DNA of 64,000 nt from Meriones unguiculatus (Eukaryota > Chordata > Mammalia > Rodentia > Muridae): NCBI RefSeq assembly GCF_030254825.1, contig NC_083350.1:93478024-93542023 (forward strand), given 5' to 3'. Position 1 is the stretch's first letter; each line of letters starts with the position of its first letter. The notes beneath the pieces are model-generated. The model did not search any database. It was given only the letters and a program-made list of their open reading frames with translations, and was not told where the DNA came from. Positions 9,611-20,929 of the stretch are shown here, piece after piece. Position numbers and translations under genes: made by a program.

Positions 9611-10130
9611 TGTTGGAGGTTGGTCTGATGCTATGTATACTAATGCTAATTACTGGCCCCCAAATCTGGTTGCTGCCCAGAGGAGAGAGAACATTCTCAC
9701 ATTCACCTGTCTTTGTTGTGTAACTCTTGATCTACCTAACTTATATGTGATTGGTTAATAAAGTTGTTGAAGCCTGTGACAGGGCAGAAGAGAGGCAGGT
9801 GGAGCTTAGGTTCCCAGGCATGGGCTCTGGGAGGGACCATGAGGCATGGAGGAGGAGAGAGAGGAAGAGAAGAGCAAGGAAACAGAAGATGTAGCAAGAG
9901 AAGGGGGATCCAGAGAGAAGGAATTCAACATGGGACAGTATGGACCATGGCACATGGCCATGAGGGCTGGCCTGGTGGAACGGAATCAGCCCAGAAAGGA
10001 ACAGTTAAGGCAATTAACATGGGGTATGTGGCTGGAAAATAACAAAATATCTTAAGGGGTTGCTACCTACCCAGTTGTAAAGTTTTTATAAATCAAGAAG
10101 TCTCTGTCTCAATTATTTTGGGAACTAACA
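9611..10130 (+). mobile_element. LTR-like rodent repeat (solo LTR?)
   Basis: The segment starts TGTTGGAGG and ends GGGAACTAACA. It holds GTGATTGGTTAATAAAG near 9748 and a purine-rich middle (GGAGGAGAGAGAGGAAGAG). These words recall a medium-copy LTR-like repeat of muroid genomes. I see no internal retroviral genes and no matching flanking duplication, so the ends are uncertain. Confidence 0.5.
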
Positions 10131-10870
10131 GGGTTAGAGAAGCCCTCAAGAGTCTACTATCCCTTTCCCAACATCTGTCGGTCTTTTGCTGATGTTCCTT
10201 CTTGCTATGTCACCAAGAAACACTGGTCTTACAGGTTCTGGCTGCTATGAACTGCTTTGGTCACTGTGGTTTTGGAACAAGTGGTAACTATGGTTTGAAA
10301 CTTAAATACATCCAACGGTTTCATCCCTGGACTGGCACTACTGAAAGGTAAAGGAGCTTTTAAGAGGTAAGCCTTTTGGGGAGGTCCTTAGGTCACTTAA
10401 GGTATGCCTAAGAAGATGGGGTAGAGAAACTGTAATGTCTCTGTCTCTCTCTCTGTCTCTGTCTCTCTTTGTGTCTCTCTGAGTCTCCCTCCCTCTCTTC
10501 CTCACACCCCTCCTCCCATTCTTCCTTCCTCCTGGCCTTGAAGCAAGTAGTTTTGCTCTGCTATTAAAACTCCATGGAAGGCTCCAGCCATGACAATGCG
10601 GTTTTGCCACAAGCCGAAAGCCACCAACCAACCAGAGATAGAAACCTTTAAAGCCATGAGCTGAAATGAACCCTTTCTGTGGCATGCATTATAGGGATGG
10701 AGCCCACTGCCCCACAGCTGTAATTCTGCAGGGATAAACTGCCATGCCTGGGCTGATGAGATGGGGCTCCTAGCATTTGCTTTGAGATCTAAACCTTCTC
10801 AGATGTACTGAGGCAAGATGACATGCTTTTGCCAGGTCTTGGACTCAAAAATCAAGAAAGAAAGCTTCAT
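10131..10870. other. Unassigned, with a CT-rich tract
   Basis: A (TCTCTG)n-like pyrimidine tract lies at 10437-10500. The 115-codon minus frame over it (10338-10685) reads Arg/Asp/Glu repeats from that tract and is not a gene. Confidence 0.5.
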
Positions 10871-10872
10871 CC

Positions 10873-11040
10873 AGGAGCTGGAGAGATGGGCTTAGCAGTT
10901 AACAGCTCCTACTGCACTTGCAAAGGCTCTCTCTTCCATTGCTAGCACACATGCTGGGCGGCTTACACACTCCAGCGCAGCGGGATCCGATGATGCCTCT
11001 GGCCTCCTTAGGCACCTACCTTCACACATAAGTGTGTTCA
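10873..11040 (+). repeat. B2/B3-type SINE
   Basis: GGAGCTGGAGAGATGGG, TTAGCAGTTAACAGCTCC, CTCTCTTCCATTGCTAGCAC, GGCGGCTTACACACTCCAG, GGGATCCGATGATGCC and CTGGCCTCCTTAGGCACC are in SINE order. The tail is short. Confidence 0.78.
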
Positions 11041-11589
11041 GAATTTAATATATCAGACATAATTTTAATTTCTTTTTTTTCTCTCAAACTTAATGCAACT
11101 TTTCTTTACACTTTTATGCTTTTAAGACAATTCTGGTTCTGAGCTTTCTCTCAGATCATGAAGTATATATTATGGCTTTTAAGTGAGTAATATTGATCAT
11201 GATCCTATTAGTACTCAGAAGTATCATGTACTGATAACTCCAGGAAGATTTGTTCTTCTGGGGGAAGAACAAATTCCAAGTTGTGAGATTCCTGTAGGCC
11301 CCTGGCAAAGAAAATTGGGGAAAGAGTGAAAAATGGGTGTGCGTCAGAGTTTCCCCTTTGGTGATTCCAGAAGACTGCATATCATAGGCGCACAGATGGT
11401 GTCTGCTGCAATCTTTCACTGCGCATGGTGTGGCTGTTTTCTAATGCTGTCTGTTATGGTGACTAATAACACACAAGTCAAACTGAAGACATTGCTGATT
11501 CATGGTGGGCTCCTGTCATTTCCCCTTTCTCAATCAGCAGGTACCACAAATGGGAAGAGGGTGGGTAGAGGGGAGCGGTGAGGATTTGG
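11041..11589. other. Unassigned
   Basis: No gene or repeat is recognised. A T8 run lies near 11073. Confidence 0.4.
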
Positions 11590-11835
11590 AGACCCTGTAT
11601 TTGTTACTTTCTTCATTGCTGTGACAAAAATACTGTAAGGAATGATCTACTGGAGGAAGAATTTATTTGGACTGACAGCTTCAGAGGTGCCAGCCCATTG
11701 GGTGGGAAGGGCATGGCTGAGCAGAGCATCACATCACAGCTGGCCAGCAAGCAGAGAGACAGGAAAAAGCTGGAGCAAGACCTCAAGGACCTCCCAGCAT
11801 TCTACTTCCTGTGACTAGGCCCGAGGATGAAATAC
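11590..11835 (+). repeat. Family R repeat, 5' part
   Basis: GTTACTTTCTTCATTGCTGTGACAAAAATAC, GAGGAAGAATTTATTTGG, ATCACAGCTGGCCAGCAAGCAG and GACCTCCCAGCATTC match the opening of family R. Confidence 0.65.
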
Positions 11836-13625
11836 TCTCCTGAAATACACCCCTGGCTGGGGACGGGATGTGTAACACATGAGCCTAAGAGGAGACTTTT
11901 TGTATCCAGTCACAGCAGATACTATGTAAAATATTTGAACTCAGACGTTGGTTCCTTTTATCTAGTTGCCATTATTTCATCTCATTCCTTGTTATTCAGG
12001 GGTCTGCCCTGGTGGCAGGTACTGCACTTAGGGCCTGCCACTCAGGTGAGGACAAGGATGACACTTTCCTTAAGAAGCACTTGGTCCACCTGGGAAAGTC
12101 AATGATTTATCTAGAAAGCAGGAGTCAGCACTCTTCAGAGAAGTAGGAATGAAGGGACCTTCCTCATACCGGGAGGACCCAGTGAGACTTTACAAAGAGA
12201 ATGGGACTTAAATTCAGGCTAGAAGGATGTCAGGGATTAGACAAGCAAAAAGGAAGGGCAGGTACATTCTGTGGTGTAGTGGGGAATGGTGTGGGTAATC
12301 GCTGGAGGGGAAAGGAAAGGAAGAAAGCAAATGCTGACAGAATGCTGGCAAGGCTGGCAGTGGTGCCCTCCTGGAGCTGAGGTAGAAGATGACAACGGAG
12401 AGGTAAATGACAGCCCAATACGAAGGGGCTAGTGGGAGCACAGTGGATTTGAGGAAACTGAACCTCAGGGCTCAGGGTTACAGAATGCATTTAAGCACAA
12501 AGCCAGCCTGGCTTCTTATCTTTCTGGGTTTGAAGGCCAGAACCCATTGACTTTCATGGAAGCCATTGGTTTCTGGAAGCTAGGTCTAAGGGCAGCCACT
12601 GTGGAGTGGGGATGACGGGCGCGGGACCCGAGCCCAGCCTGTGTCAGGAGTAAGCACAAACAGTAGGCCGGACTGCCTTGGTCCCTATTACCCACCTGGG
12701 ATTCATAGTGCTAATTAATCATAGTGACAGCTCCCTGGATGCAGTCAGAAGTATCCTTTCTTTCCTGAATGCTGTTACTTTACCCTGCCTGAGGCAAGCC
12801 TGCACTTTGTGACACCAGAATAAAGCCTGGTTGAAAATGATGAATGCCTTTGGGGAAGAATAACATTTTGATAAAGACCCACCCAGTCAGCCCCCAGGTT
12901 ACACAAGAATGCTTTTGCTTGTATGTTTTCACAGTCATCTTACAAGAAAGCCAGCTTCATCTTCGGGGCTCCAAACAGGCAGGCTTAAAGCGGCTGTCTA
13001 TGATGACAAACTAAACACACCCTGCAGCTGGCTCTGGCATCTCATGAAAAACTGTGGCTGCAACAGCCCCTGAGATCTCAGCTTGCCTCCCAAACTCTGC
13101 ATCTCATTATATCTGCTGCTGACACCCCTACCCCCAGCGGCAACCCCCCCCATCCAAAGATCGTGACTTGGATCCAATCTCCACGCAGGAACCCTCCACT
13201 GCACAGAAAACAGATGCTGCAAATGCTTTTGGAGGCTTTTTGCTGCGTGTTCTTATGTCCTGTTTGCATTTGATTGCTTAAAGCTGACCTTTTTCTTATT
13301 TGTGTAAGTCTCCATCTTCTCATTAGGAAAATGCGTCTGGGTGAAAAGAAAATCATAATGTGGGAGCATACTCATGTAAATAGCCAGGAAATAGTTATTT
13401 GGCATAAGCAATGAATAAATTGTGATAAATGGAGAAAGGAGTTATAAAATTTGGCCATAATATGCTTCTGGTTTTTTTTCTTTAAAAACTATAAACCTAT
13501 TAAAAAATGTCTGAAAGATAGACAAGAAAGGATTAAACAAGGTTAGATTGGTGAGTTCATGGATCATTTTAGTATCTTATTTTTATTTATGATCACACAT
13601 AAATTATGTAATTAAAAGAGCAATA
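11836..13625. other. Long unassigned stretch, low repeat content
   Basis: About 1.8 kb with no confident transposon. The part at 12690-13030 holds CTAATTAATCATAG and TTGATAAAG-type words and is a candidate for conserved non-coding sequence. A weak MIR-like word (CTCCATCTTCTCATTAGGAAAATG) is at 13310. The minus frames at 12214-12490 and 12998-13356 have no domains. Confidence 0.45.
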
Positions 13626-13629
13626 CAGA

Positions 13630-13942
13630 GGGATGGGGAGAGAGCTCACTGGGTATTGACACACAGGCATGAAGCCTGAATTTGGATCCCCACCACCCAT
13701 GTAAAAGCTGGGCCTGGCGGAGCAAGCCTAAAACCACGGTGTTCGGGATGGTGGGACAAGTGGATCCAGGGGCTCTGTGTGGCCCATAGTCCTAGCCCAA
13801 ACTGCAAACTCTGGGGCCAGTGCAGAAGCCACTGAGGAGAGACTGGGATGTCAACCTCTGGCCTCCACATGTGCCCACACGGGCAAATGACCCTGCACAT
13901 GACATACTCCCTGTATGTGCATAGACCACACACAAATAATGC
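13630..13942 (+). repeat. B4/RSINE1-type SINE
   Basis: GGATGGGGAGAGAGCTCACTGG, CAGGCATGAAGCCTGAATTTGG, CCACCACCCATGTAAAAGC, ACTGAGGAGAGACTGGGATG, TCAACCTCTGGCCTCCACATG and a CA-rich end. Full length. Confidence 0.82.
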
Positions 13943-14958
13943 AATTTTTTTAATGCTAAACCAGTTGTTTTGTTTACCCATAACAGCTCTGAGTTAGGCA
14001 TAAAGACCCCTAAAATTAGTCATAACTTATAGTTAATAAAAAGTTCAATTTGTAAGCTTTCATTAACTGTAAATGGAAGGAACCAACTCATATTCTAACC
14101 ACCAGTGGATCTGGCCAGCAGATGAACTGTGCTCAGCACCACGTGAACACTAGGTCTTCAACCAAAACCCAAGGCAACCTCTGATGGAGACTGAACACAG
14201 AGCAGAGCTCTCTTACAGTCCCCCAGCAGCCACCCACCACAGTGCCAGCCAGGACTCGGGGCTCAAGTCATCATACCCCGAACTTCCCAGAAAGCTTTTC
14301 TCAGGGCATGAACAGTGTCTACAGAACATGAGCTAAGTGTAGAGAGTACAAAAAAAGGAGCCACAACATATGTAAGGAATATTCCAGTCTCTCTGTAGGA
14401 CAGATCACAGCCTGGCCACCCAGGGAAGAGGCAGAGAGATTCTGGAACCTGCGGATCTGCGGTCTTTTCTCTTACGGTGCAGATAATGTGCTCATTTCCC
14501 CCAGGGAAGGAGAGAAAGTGAGACGTGTCCACATGACAGTAGGTGGCCCACAAGCGCCTAGAGCTTGGAGATGTGCACGCAATCCGCGTCAAGGTTCAGC
14601 TTCCCTGCTCACTTCTTTGACAGTATTTACATGCCGAACCGCCCCTAGCCTAGACGTCGGGATAGGAAATTATTGTCCCTCTTACAAAACTATTCAAAAT
14701 TCAGCTGAGGTGTATTAGTGTTGTTGTGTGGTAGACATAGGCTGGGACCTGGTATGAAATCCGAGACGGAATCCGAGTGAGGAGCCTCATTTGATTCATC
14801 TGCACAATGACAACATGCCTGAGTCTTAGGGAATGTATTGTCAGGGTTAAGAGAGAATTAGCAGGCAGCCTGGAGCACTTGGCTTGGTTCACCATTGTGA
14901 GATCTCTGTGGAAAACAGATCTTCCAGGAGACCTTAGGACTCTGATCACAAGGTCAAG
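13943..14958. other. Unassigned
   Basis: About 1 kb without a recognisable repeat or gene. Confidence 0.45.
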
Positions 14959-16012
14959 TTCTCCTGTCACTTTTTTGTTTGTCCATTTTTATTATCATTT
15001 ATTACAGTTTGTTCAATTTGTATCCTGGCTGTGTCCCCCTCCCTTGTCTCCTCCTAATCCCACCCTCCCTCCCTCTTTTCTCCCATGCCCCTCCCCTCCA
15101 CTGATAGGGGAGGTCCTCCCTTTTTATCTGACCCTAGCCTATCAGGTCCCATCAGGACTGGTTGCATTGTCTTCCTCTGTGGCCTGGTAAGGCTGCACCC
15201 CTGCCCCCAGAGGGAGGTGATCAGAGAGCTTGTCATTGAGTTCTGCCAGAGAAAGCCCCTGCTCCCCTTATTAGGGAACTCACTTGGAGAGTGAGTCTAT
15301 GGGCTACATCTGAGCCAGGGTTTCAGGTCCTCTCCATGCATTGTCAGTTGTTGCGGTCATTCTCTGCAGGGCCCCCAGGGCTCAGGGGTTTTTTTTGGTT
15401 TTTATTTTTTGGTTTTTTTGTTTGTTTGTTTGTTTGGCTCTGGTGGTCTCCTTTTGGAGCTCCTGTCCCCTACTCTGGCTCTTTCTCAGAAAATTTGGAC
15501 TAGTGCTACCTCAAGATCCAGCTATACCACTTCTAGGCATATATTCAAAATATGCTTACGTATACAACAGGGACATTTGCTCAACCATGTTTGTAGCAGC
15601 TCTATTTGTAATAGCCAGAATTTGGAAACAACCCAGATGTCCCTCAACTGAGGAATGGATACAGAAATTGTGGTACATTTACACAGTGGAATACTACTCA
15701 GCAATTAAAAACAAGAAAATCATGAAATTTGCAGGCAAATGGTGGGAACTAGAGAAAATTATCCTGAGTGAGGTATCCCAGAAGCAGAAAGACACACATG
15801 GTATATACTCACTTGTAAGTGGATATTAGCCATGTAATATAGGATAAACATACTAAAATCTCTACTCCTAAAGCAGCTAAACAACAAGGAGGACCCTAGG
15901 GAAGATGCTCAATCCTCATTCAGAAGGACAAATGTGCTAGCCATTGGAAGCAGGAGAAGACAGGGAACAGGACAGGAGCCACCACAGAGGTCCTCTGAGG
16001 TTTCTCCTGTCA
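14959..16012 (-). mobile_element. L1 with twin-priming 5' inversion and TSD
   Basis: From 14970 to about 15488 the minus strand reads an L1 3' UTR down to its A-rich end (landmarks GAGGAAGACAATGC, CAAGTGAGTTCCC, GACAGGAGCTCC). From about 15488 to 16001 the plus strand reads the end of ORF2 and the start of the same 3' UTR, that is, the part lying upstream in the element but inverted. The element is flanked by TTCTCCTGTCA at 14959-14969 and 16002-16012. Roughly 70-100 bp of 3' UTR appear lost at the inversion joint, judged from remembered L1 order. Confidence 0.9.
15488..15829 (+). pseudogene. L1 ORF2 C-terminal fragment
   Basis: About 113 in-frame codons end at a TGA-class stop after ...YSLVSGY. 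Diagnostic L1 ORF2 C-terminal words are DPAIPLLGIY, STMFVAALFVIA, CPSTEEWIQKLWYIYT and EYYSAIKN. No endonuclease or reverse-transcriptase domain is present. The 49 codons upstream in the same frame (from 15341) come from reversed 3' UTR and are not protein sequence. A relic without function. Confidence 0.85.
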
Positions 16013-16256
16013 GGTTTAATCCTTATAACATGATCTCCTCAATGCTTCTGTTTAACGCTGTGCTCTTGTTTTCTTCTCTCTGACGGACTCTTCGTGGCCC
16101 TCTGTGGTCATGAAGCTCCTGGTCTTCTTGCTTGGTGGTGAACAATGGAAACTTACAGTGCATTGACGGCAACCATGCTCTGGCTTCAAAAAGAATCAAA
16201 GTGTCAGAGTGTGGGGATGCTGGTGATGGAGAACAGGCCACTGTGCTAAAGAGTTT
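16013..16256. other. Unassigned
   Basis: Nothing recognisable outside the L1 target duplication. Confidence 0.4.
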
Positions 16257-16413
16257 AGGACAGGACAGGACTGGTCAGGATAGGTCAGGATGGGATGGGA
16301 CAGGACAGGACAGGATAAGATAGAAGAGAAGAGAAGAGAAGAGAAGAGAAGAGAAGAGAAGAGAAGAGAAGAGAAGAGAAGAGAAGAGAAGAGAAGAGAA
16401 GAGAAGAGAAGAG
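16257..16413 (+). repeat. Pentanucleotide array (GGACA)n to (AGAGA)n
   Basis: An irregular GGACA/GGATA/GGTCA-type array (16257-16320) passes into about 18 nearly perfect AAGAG units (16322-16413). The second part is pure purine on the plus strand. The 113-codon minus frame here (SSLLF repeats) is an effect of the repeat. Confidence 0.92.
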
Positions 16414-17064
16414 TATTTTACTCACTACAAAGATAAAATCTAAATAAGGAAGCTTTGTGACAAGTAGCCCAGTGCAGTCAAGCTCCTTGTAAGTTCCAAA
16501 AACTGAGTGTGGTACCATGAAAACCACCACCAGCAGCAACAGCATACCAGATCCCAGAAAAGTCGTAGCAAACACTCTTCTCTTATCTTTTCCTCTGCAT
16601 TTTTGGGTCCCTAAGCATGTAGCCACAGTTTCTGGATTAAAGCCCTTTTGGCTATTTTATTCTCCTCACTCTTGTTCTTGCTCCCTGCGTCCTCCTCACT
16701 TCCACACTGACCTTCCAGAGCCTTCTTGTTTGGTTGCCTCTCATTGCATTGTGACTAACAGCATGCTCAATGGTGAGTCTTCACCAGGAGACTCAATTAG
16801 AATCCAGCGTAGGAAGTAAATCCTGGAGAATGTCAGAAAGGTCTTAGTGAACAGATGAATGACTGACACTCCTGGTGTGCTATGCCCTTATGAAAATCCT
16901 AATAGATGTGTAGAAATGTAGAGCAGACGCTGGGTGGTCTCAGGACTATTGATTTTAGGAACCGCTGTCTTTACCAGTGTCTTAGAGCTATGCCTAAACC
17001 CCTGCAGACTTTAAATCACTTCCAATGCCTAACACAATAGAAATGCAAGACAGAGAGTTGATAT
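16414..17064. other. Unassigned
   Basis: No gene or repeat is recognised. Confidence 0.4.
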
Positions 17065-17197
17065 GCTGAATTCTTTAGAGAATAACGAATAAAAACTTAC
17101 ACATGTTCAATTACAGGCAGATATTTTGAGTCTACATTTGGTTGAGTCCACAAATGTAGACCACTAGAGACAGGGGACTGACTGTATGTACACACAT
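17065..17197. repeat. Tigger-group (MER2-type) DNA transposon fossil
   Basis: TTAGAGAATAACGAATAAAAAC, TTACACATGTTCAATTACAG, AGATATTTTGAGTC, GGTTGAGTCCACAAATG and GGACTGACTGTA follow the order of the MER2 terminal half ('gttgaatccgcggatgcgg...ccgactgta'). It is heavily diverged and is a non-coding remnant. A second MER2-like fragment is at 55985-56110. Confidence 0.6.
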
Positions 17198-17389
17198 TTA
17201 TGTGTCTCAAAATATGGGTCCTGATTCATCATTCTGTAAACTACATCTTTTACCATGGTACTTGAATGTTTCTGAAATATTGTCAGTGCTGAGACATGCT
17301 TTCATTTTGTGAATCACTAAGAAATTGGAAATGTTTCTTATTAAGCCATGACAATACACTTCACTTTTAATTTCTTTACATTTGTGTGT

Positions 17390-17592
17390 GTGCTAGGGAG
17401 TAAAGCCAGAGTAGCTCACACATGCCCAGTATTCGCTCTGCCACTGAGCTATATCTACAACCCTTAGAATCACTGTTCAGACATGCTCTCTCTATGTAGC
17501 CCTGGTTGTCCTGGAACCGGCTATGTAGACCAGGCTGGCCTCAAACTCACAGACTTCCAAGTCCTGGGAATAAAGGTATGCATCACTAAATT
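17390..17592 (-). repeat. B1-ID dimeric SINE
   Basis: On the minus strand a B1 body (AAACTCACAGACTTCC complement, CAGGCTGGCCTC complement) is followed by an ID-like tRNA-Ala-derived unit (TAGATATAGCTCAGTGGCAGAGCG). The order B1 then ID is that of the dimeric B1-dID/ID_B1 SINEs of rodents. Two separate insertions are the alternative. Confidence 0.6.
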
Positions 17593-18245
17593 ATTGAGAG
17601 AGCCCAGTCAGGCAACTGTGCGCTTAGACAAACTTTAAACACTCGGCTTCCCTTATTTTGCTCACCCTTCTATCTGGTCACTCCCTGTTAAAAGGATGTT
17701 CTTAAATGTCCTGCAGGGCTTTCTTTAATCACAACACCTATTATCCATTTTGTCATCTCTCCCTGGCATTCTGACACTCCCGAGCATAGGTAATAGCGGT
17801 TGCATCTGTCTAGGGAGAAGTGAGGTAGTTACAAGATGCTGTCAATCATATGTGTCCAGTTACAGAGATGTTAAAGTGACTTATGCACCTTAGAAATATA
17901 TTTTTATCACAATTTGTTCACTTTGTGTTAGGAATACATTATAAATGTTGGTAAGGACATTCAGTGATCTCCTGCATGGCTGGGTTAATCATTAATGTGT
18001 AGTTCCGAGGGACAAGTTATGAACACATCAAGATCAGGTTTTGCGTGTGACACACTTTCTTCTATGCACTCTGGCTTGGATAAATGTCTCTCAGAGATCC
18101 CATGGGTTCAATTGTGTGGACACAAACCTATGCTACTCTTGAGAGGTTTAGAAATGTTAAGAAGTGTGGTAAGATGGGAGGAAGTTAGGTCTCTGCAGAC
18201 ATGCCTTAAATGGGTCCTTCACCGTCTTTCTTGATTCCCAGTTGC
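17593..18245. other. Unassigned
   Basis: No gene or repeat is recognised. Confidence 0.4.
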
Positions 18246-18440
18246 CAAGACATGTACATCTTTCTTCACCAAAAATTTCCATACAGGATAAACTACCTCA
18301 TCACAGGCCCGAGTGTAATAGAGTCAGTTAGCCATGGACTAAAAACCTTCAAACCTGTGAGCCAAAATAAACTTTAATTCCTCATAACTTGATTCCCTCA
18401 AGTATTTGATTATAATAGAAACAGCTGACTACCATAGGCT
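18246..18440 (+). repeat. MaLR-type LTR, 3' part
   Basis: GCCATGGACTAAAAACCTTC, CCTGTGAGCCAAAATAAAC (with a polyadenylation-type AATAAA), CCCTCAAGTATTTGATTATAATAG and ACAGCTGACTACCATA give the typical 3' end of rodent MaLR LTRs. Confidence 0.6.
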
Positions 18441-19500
18441 CTATAAAGATCCAGTTACCCCAATTTTACAACACCATGAACATCTACTGGTTTTGGTTCA
18501 TAAAGAAACTTTGGGAAGCATAGCAAAGTTAAGATGCTTGTTCAGGAGACCCAAGTAGTAAATAAAAGAGCCATAAAACAAAATGTTGTTTGGATTCTAA
18601 AGACTGTAAATGCAACCATCTTCTCAGCCTGTGGGGAGTGGAGGGAACCCTGAATGGTGGAAGTCTTGAATGAATGCTATTGCTCACATGGCACAGCCAT
18701 GATGAAGACCAAGGCCTGAGACTCATGGGAAATCGCCAAGCCACTTCCCCATATAGGCTGTCAAAAGAGGGATGGCAAAGCTTTCCTCTGGGTTCCAAGT
18801 ATGAGTGTTTATGGATGATGGTTCAGTGTGTACAAAAACTAGTAACTTCAGATTTCTCCTCCCAGACACTTACGCCCTGACACTGCTCCCCTACAGAGAC
18901 CAGCTAGTGCCCTGCACCCCACACCCCTGCCCGCCACCCCACATTCTGTGCTACATCTAATAAACATGCTAAGGTTCTAGGGTGCCAGCAGTACTAGGCA
19001 CCTCCGTCGGAGTGCGTACCACCACCTGATCCCAGCTTCCTGTAACTGTGGGCCTGTGCTTTCTTCATTCCCTTGCTGCCCCTAGTCAAGGTCCCAAGAC
19101 CCGGGCAGTGCAAGTTACGGTGTCAGCCATTCTACAGCGGAGTTTGGAGAGGTGTCTCTTGCTAAGCCCATCATAATCTAGTGGGCATTACTGATATTTC
19201 CATTAGTCACAAGGTAGCAAGGATCATTCTTACACAAATGGTAATTATTTACCATCAATGTGACTGTTTCCTTGGGATAACATCCCAGGCAAGTAACTTT
19301 TAAGTGTAAGAGAGGAAAGACGCAAAAATCTCGGTATTTATTCCAGTGTGTTCTCCATGCATACGCTCTTAAGCAGACTGCAGTCCAGAGTGAATGACAG
19401 AGCCCTGCCCTACATGTAAACCTTAGGTAGTATTCACTTCTTTGTTTTAAGATCATAAACCAATTGGATGAGAAGCAATGAAGAGTCAGGATTAAGAGAC
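18441..19500. other. Mostly unassigned, possible MIR
   Basis: GTTAAGATGCTTGTTCAGGAGACCC then AAGTAGTAAATAAAAGAGCC at 18528-18575 may be a MIR core, but the match is weak. No gene is seen. The minus frames at 18529-18798 and 19178-19456 lack domains. Confidence 0.35.
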
Positions 19501-19504
19501 TCTT

Positions 19505-19890
19505 TTAGGAGCTGGGGAAGAGAGGACTCAGGCCGTTTAGGGTTTGTCCTACAAGCATGAGGAGCTGAATTCAATCATCAGAACCTACATAAAGCTAGAC
19601 AGGTTGTGTCTGTGCTGCCAGCCCAGGGTGCCAGGGAGAAAGGGAGAATCCCTGGAAACTCGAATGCCAGCTGGCCTGGCACACTCAGCCTCGAACAACA
19701 GGGAAGGCAAGAACTGACACCTGACGATATTCTCTTAGCTCTACATAAAACTGTGACACACACATGCGCACATTCACGTGCCTGGACACATTCAGAGTGT
19801 GCCTGTTCTTTATCTGTGTCTCTTTGTCTGTCTCTGTGTCTCTGTCTGTCTGTCTCTCACACACACATACACACAGAAAAAAACCTAAAA
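19505..19890 (+). repeat. B4/RSINE1-type SINE with TCTG/CA expansions
   Basis: GGAGCTGGGGAAGAGAGGAC, TCCTACAAGCATGAGGAGC, CAGAACCTACATAAAGC, GAATCCCTGGAAACTCG and ACTGACACCTGACGATATTC follow B4 order. The tail has grown into (TCTG)n-type and CA runs at about 19805-19878. Confidence 0.75.
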
Positions 19891-20675
19891 ATTAAGTTGT
19901 CTTGCTAATATGTTCCCTGGCATTCCAGTAAGGCTATGATGTATTCTCTAACTGCCAGGCAGGTCTAGCTCTTCTGTGGGTGGACAGTGTGCTCCTTAGG
20001 ACCACATCTTCTTCTCTCAAGTTGAGGGATGCTCATCTGCGCAGTCAAGCCCATGGGTAGCTCAGCTTTCCCCTGTGATCAGTGGTTCTCAACATCGGAG
20101 TGACATGACTGTGCTCTCATATTAGGAGCTTGACTCTTGCCTCCAGGCCTTCTGAATTGGTATTTCTATGCACAGCCTGGGCCTCAAGGTATGTGAGAGC
20201 CATTCTCCAGTTGATTCATCTTTTCAGTGAGCAAGCATGGTGCTTCAGAGAGCAGAACTGAGTGCATCTCTAAACATGAGAACCTCTCCCGCCATACATG
20301 TAATACATGGCATAGATGCATATTGATGAGCACCACAATGAGCATGTCATAGAGAAGTCACTGGAAGGGAAACAGCCCCACCTCCAGTGTCACGCCATTC
20401 ATTCACAGCTTTGGCTCACTGCGTGTGTGAATGCCTAGGAGGAAACAGTGGTGCACCTTTGGAGAGCTCTCACCAAATGTCAAGTGCTCTTCTGAGATCT
20501 TTACCATACTCCTTTTGGTAACCCATTTTATGGGCGAGGAATGGCAATAGCAAGTAGGTCCTCTACCCCCAGTCCTACACTCAAAAACACTTAGAAGTCT
20601 CTGCTGTTCTAACTTCACCCTGTGAGGAATGCCACAGAAAGCAGTCGGTGTACCACGTCAGCAAGGCAGAGAGAA
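19891..20675. other. Unassigned
   Basis: No gene or repeat is recognised. Confidence 0.4.
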
Positions 20676-20677
20676 GC

Positions 20678-20745
20678 CCCACCTCCACCTCCACCCCCCA
20701 CCTCAACCTCCACCCCCCACCTCCACCTCCACCCCCCACCCCCGC
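20678..20745 (+). repeat. C-rich minisatellite
   Basis: Roughly three copies of a ~22-24 bp unit made of CCACCT steps and a C6 run. The plus strand has almost no G, so the complement is a G-rich run of GGTGG and GGGGGG blocks. Confidence 0.88.
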
Positions 20746-20929
20746 TCTCACGAAGCTCAGTTTACTAGCTGAAGGGAATAATAAATAAACACACAATGTC
20801 TGGAGGGAAGGCACAGAGCACTGCACAAGAAGGTAACTAGACGCTCCGAGATAGCAGTTCTAGTATCAGTAGCCACAGGTAGAACCAAACTGACCAGCAG
20901 TGGACAAGTAAGTGGACAAAAGATGCCTC
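20746..20929. other. Unassigned
   Basis: Nothing recognisable. Confidence 0.4.

Noticed and set aside
15341..15487. N-terminal 49 codons of the frame that contains the L1 ORF2 end
   Set aside because: They translate reversed 3' UTR across the inversion joint and do not belong to ORF2.
16285..16626. 113-codon minus frame with SSLLF repeats
   Set aside because: Produced by the AAGAG pentanucleotide array.
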